This document shows, piece after piece, positions 62,034 to 64,000 of a DNA stretch of 64,000 bases. The stretch's first letter is position 1; each line of letters begins with the position of its first letter. Source of the DNA: Pseudoalteromonas sp. DL-6 (GTDB lineage Bacteria > Pseudomonadota > Gammaproteobacteria > Enterobacterales > Alteromonadaceae); the NCBI RefSeq assembly GCF_004328665.1, contig NZ_CP019770.1, forward strand, positions 1,488,001 through 1,552,000, in the 5' to 3' direction. The notes below the pieces were generated by a model. That model ran no database searches and was not told the origin of the DNA. It saw nothing but the letters and a program-made list of their open reading frames with translations. A program made the translations under genes and the position numbers.

Positions 62034-63356
62034 TTATTCCTGCTCAGGCTTTTTTTTACGACGCATCGGGGTATCACCATCAATGTTGAGTGGTGCTTTA
62101 ATTGGGGCTGCTGGTTTTTTAGGTTTCGCTTTGCGTTTTTGATGTGGTTTTTTATCAGCCACTACCTTTTTAATTGGTTTAACTGGCGTAACCTTTTTCT
62201 CTTTGATGCCTTTAAATTTCGCTTTTAAACCATCAACCACCGCAAACGACAATTCGTCATTTAAAAATGACTTTATTGCTAAGTAACTTGCCCAATCTTT
62301 AGGACCAACAAATGATAGCGCGTTGCCTTTAAAACCAGCTCGGCCTGTGCGACCAATACGGTGAACGTATTCTTCAGCGTGTTTTGGTAGATCAAAATTA
62401 ATAACATGGGTAACACTGAGTAAATCTAAACCGCGAGATGCAACATCAGTAGTAATTAATATTTTAAAGTTCTCACGGCTAAACGCATCCATGATATCAA
62501 GGCGCTTACTTTGAGTTAAATCCCCGGCTAGTGCGACAGACTTAAAGCCTTTACTATTTAATGCCTCGCTTAAGCGACTGGTATCAGCACGTGTTGCAGT
62601 AAATATAATACATTGCCCTACATTACCTTGATTAAGGAAATGCTCAAGTAGCGCTTCTTTATGATCAAGATGATCGGCTAAATACAATGTTTGTTTAATA
62701 TCACTGTGTTGCTCATTGGCTGCACTGAGCATAATTTGTTTTGGTTTTTTTAATAAATTACGCGAAAGGGCATCTACTTGAGCATGATCTAATGTCGCTG
62801 AAAACAATAGGGTCTGGCGTAATCGGTGATCTGCCAGTTCATTAATTAACTTAAGCTGGTCGGTGAAACCTAAATCCAAAATACGGTCAGCTTCATCAAA
62901 TATAAGTAGCTCTAAGCCACTTAACTGTAAAGAGCGTTGCTTTAAGTGATCGGCTAAGCGCCCTGGTGTAGCAACCACAAAATGTGGGTCGTTGCGCAGT
63001 GCTTTAATTTGGTCGTTAAAGTTTTCACCACCGAGAATTTTAACTGCCTTGATATTGGTACCGGCAATAAGTAATCGTAGTTGGGTGAACACTTGGGTTG
63101 CAAGCTCACGAGTTGGAGCAACAATAAGTACACGAGGATCACGTTTACTGAGTGCTTTTTGTTTCATTACTCGCTGCACTGCAGGTAATAAAAACGCTAA
63201 AGTTTTGCCTGACCCAGTTTTTGACTGAGCGAAAATGTCATGTCCAGCGAGTGCCGTTGGCACAGCATGAGCTTGAATATCGGTAGGCTGGGTGATCCCT
63301 TGGTGCGCTAATTGTGTTTCTAGGCGAGTATCAATCCCAAGATCAGTAAAGTGCAA
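62034..63356 (-). CDS. DEAD-box ATP-dependent RNA helicase
   Basis: 440 aa. Start set at a TTG at 63356: GGAG lies nine bases before it and HFTDLGIDTRLETQLAHQGI is the DEAD-box Q-motif start, so the longer frame (to 63413) is not supported. Motifs: SKTGSGKT, PTRELA, DEADRIL, SAT, and HRIGRTGRAG. The C-terminal tail is basic (KKVVADKKPHQKRKAKPKK). It resembles the RhlE/SrmB group but cannot be assigned further. Likely ribosome assembly or mRNA turnover. Confidence 0.88.
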   Translation of the reverse strand: MHFTDLGIDTRLETQLAHQGITQPTDIQAHAVPTALAGHDIFAQSKTGSGKTLAFLLPAVQRVMKQKALSKRDPRVLIVAPTRELATQVFTQLRLLIAGTNIKAVKILGGENFNDQIKALRNDPHFVVATPGRLADHLKQRSLQLSGLELLIFDEADRILDLGFTDQLKLINELADHRLRQTLLFSATLDHAQVDALSRNLLKKPKQIMLSAANEQHSDIKQTLYLADHLDHKEALLEHFLNQGNVGQCIIFTATRADTSRLSEALNSKGFKSVALAGDLTQSKRLDIMDAFSRENFKILITTDVASRGLDLLSVTHVINFDLPKHAEEYVHRIGRTGRAGFKGNALSFVGPKDWASYLAIKSFLNDELSFAVVDGLKAKFKGIKEKKVTPVKPIKKVVADKKPHQKRKAKPKKPAAPIKAPLNIDGDTPMRRKKKPEQE

Positions 63357-63560
63357 TGTATATTTCTCCAATATGAGCAAGTCTTGTAAATTTATCCGCG
63401 CATTATAGCCCACTGAGCCACTGCGCTAACAGTAAAAAGCGCATTATCATCCATTTTTTTGCATTTAAATAAAAAAAGCGTAAAATACGCGCCCCATATG
63501 CGCCGGATTTACGATTCGGTAAACGCCCCTTGCGGGGTTTAAAGGCAAAATAGGAAAACC

Positions 63561-64000
63561 ATGACTGCTATCCATAAAGATAATGTAACCAGCGATCACT
63601 TTGTTGTGTGCGCACTGTATAAATTTGTTTCTTTACCTGATTTTGAAGCACTTCGCCAACCTTTACTTAATGTAATGGAGCAAAACGACGTGCGTGGTAC
63701 TTTGTTAATTGCCGCAGAAGGAATTAACGGAACTGTTTCAGCAAAACGTGAAGGCATTGATAACTTACTGGCGTGGTTAGACACCCAGCCTAATTTAGAC
63801 AATATTGTTACTAAAGAATCATATGATGACGAATGCCCGTTTTATCGCACTAAAGTAAAACTTAAAAAAGAAATCGTGACTATGGGTGTTGAGGGCGTTG
63901 ACCCATTAAAAGTAGTGGGCAGTTATGTTAAGCCAAATGAATGGAACGCCCTTATTTCTGATCCAGAGGTTATCCTTGTTGATACCCGAAATGATTATGA
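63561..64000 (+). CDS. trhO: tRNA uridine(34) hydroxylase TrhO, 3'-truncated by window edge
   Basis: Starts at ATG 63561, AGGAAAACC before it; the reading frame stays open to the end of the window (about 146 codons). Residues begin [21 protein letters not shown] and continue through [35 protein letters not shown] to LVDTRNDYE, the start of the rhodanese-like domain. The family adds a hydroxyl to U34 in tRNA using oxygen (TrhO/YceA). The catalytic Cys lies beyond the window. Confidence 0.9.
   Translation, partial: MTAIHKDNVTSDHFVVCALYKFVSLPDFEALRQPLLNVMEQNDVRGTLLIAAEGINGTVSAKREGIDNLLAWLDTQPNLDNIVTKESYDDECPFYRTKVKLKKEIVTMGVEGVDPLKVVGSYVKPNEWNALISDPEVILVDTRNDY

Overview
The window is a piece of a gammaproteobacterial chromosome, most likely Pseudoalteromonas or a close Alteromonadales relative. 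The evidence is AT-rich coding sequence, gammaproteobacterial versions of thrS-infC-rpmI-rplT, serC-aroA-cmk-rpsA-ihfB-lapAB-pyrF, lolCDE, nrdAB-yfaE and ubiG-gyrA, and a FabY-type ketoacyl synthase. This assignment comes from reading the proteins, not from a database search. Nearly everything is conserved core genome. I see no prophage, CRISPR array, plasmid module, rRNA or intact insertion sequence. One small non-coding mobile element is present.

Region by region. 1-5.2 kb: a truncated diguanylate cyclase, a PfpI/AraC-type regulator divergent from fabY, and an acyltransferase-like membrane protein. 5.3-9 kb: a formaldehyde detoxification pair (fghA, adhC) split by a 268-bp MITE-like element, with a divergent LysR gene and a 17-bp palindrome between adhC and lysR. 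9.1-12.3 kb: lolCDE lipoprotein export. 12.3-18.3 kb: yehS-like gene, gdhA, a second diguanylate cyclase, an acyl-CoA synthetase and a DUF3010 gene. 18.6-22 kb: thrS-infC-rpmI-rplT, with infC starting at AUU and a structured rpmI leader. 22.2-29 kb: an M14 peptidase, an MBL-fold hydrolase, an Lrp-type regulator, a SulP transporter and a LytS/LytR two-component pair. 29.1-33.4 kb: pyk and gnd (divergent) and ansA. 33.4-40.9 kb: sppA, fadH, a DoxX protein, a nitroreductase, tRNA-Ser(UGA), small membrane proteins and an FKBP isomerase. 41-43.5 kb: a His-rich TonB receptor of ZnuD type with two Zur-like boxes. 43.6-48.8 kb: a YkgJ-type protein, a TPR protein, and yfaE-nrdB-nrdA with NrdR-like and DnaA-like boxes upstream. 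48.8-53 kb: gph-ubiG divergent from gyrA. 53.2-60.7 kb: serC-aroA, cmk-rpsA-ihfB-lapA-lapB-pyrF. 60.8-64 kb: a small secreted or anchored protein, a CvfB-like RNA-binding protein, a DEAD-box helicase, and the start of trhO running off the window.

The most informative signals are at control level: tandem Zur-like sites on the zinc receptor, tandem NrdR-like sites 31 bp apart on nrdAB, palindromes in two divergent promoter regions (adhC/lysR and pyk/gnd), the AUU start of infC, a possible L20-type leader, and a MITE whose terminal repeat now supplies the adhC stop codon. I found no convincing undescribed multi-gene system.
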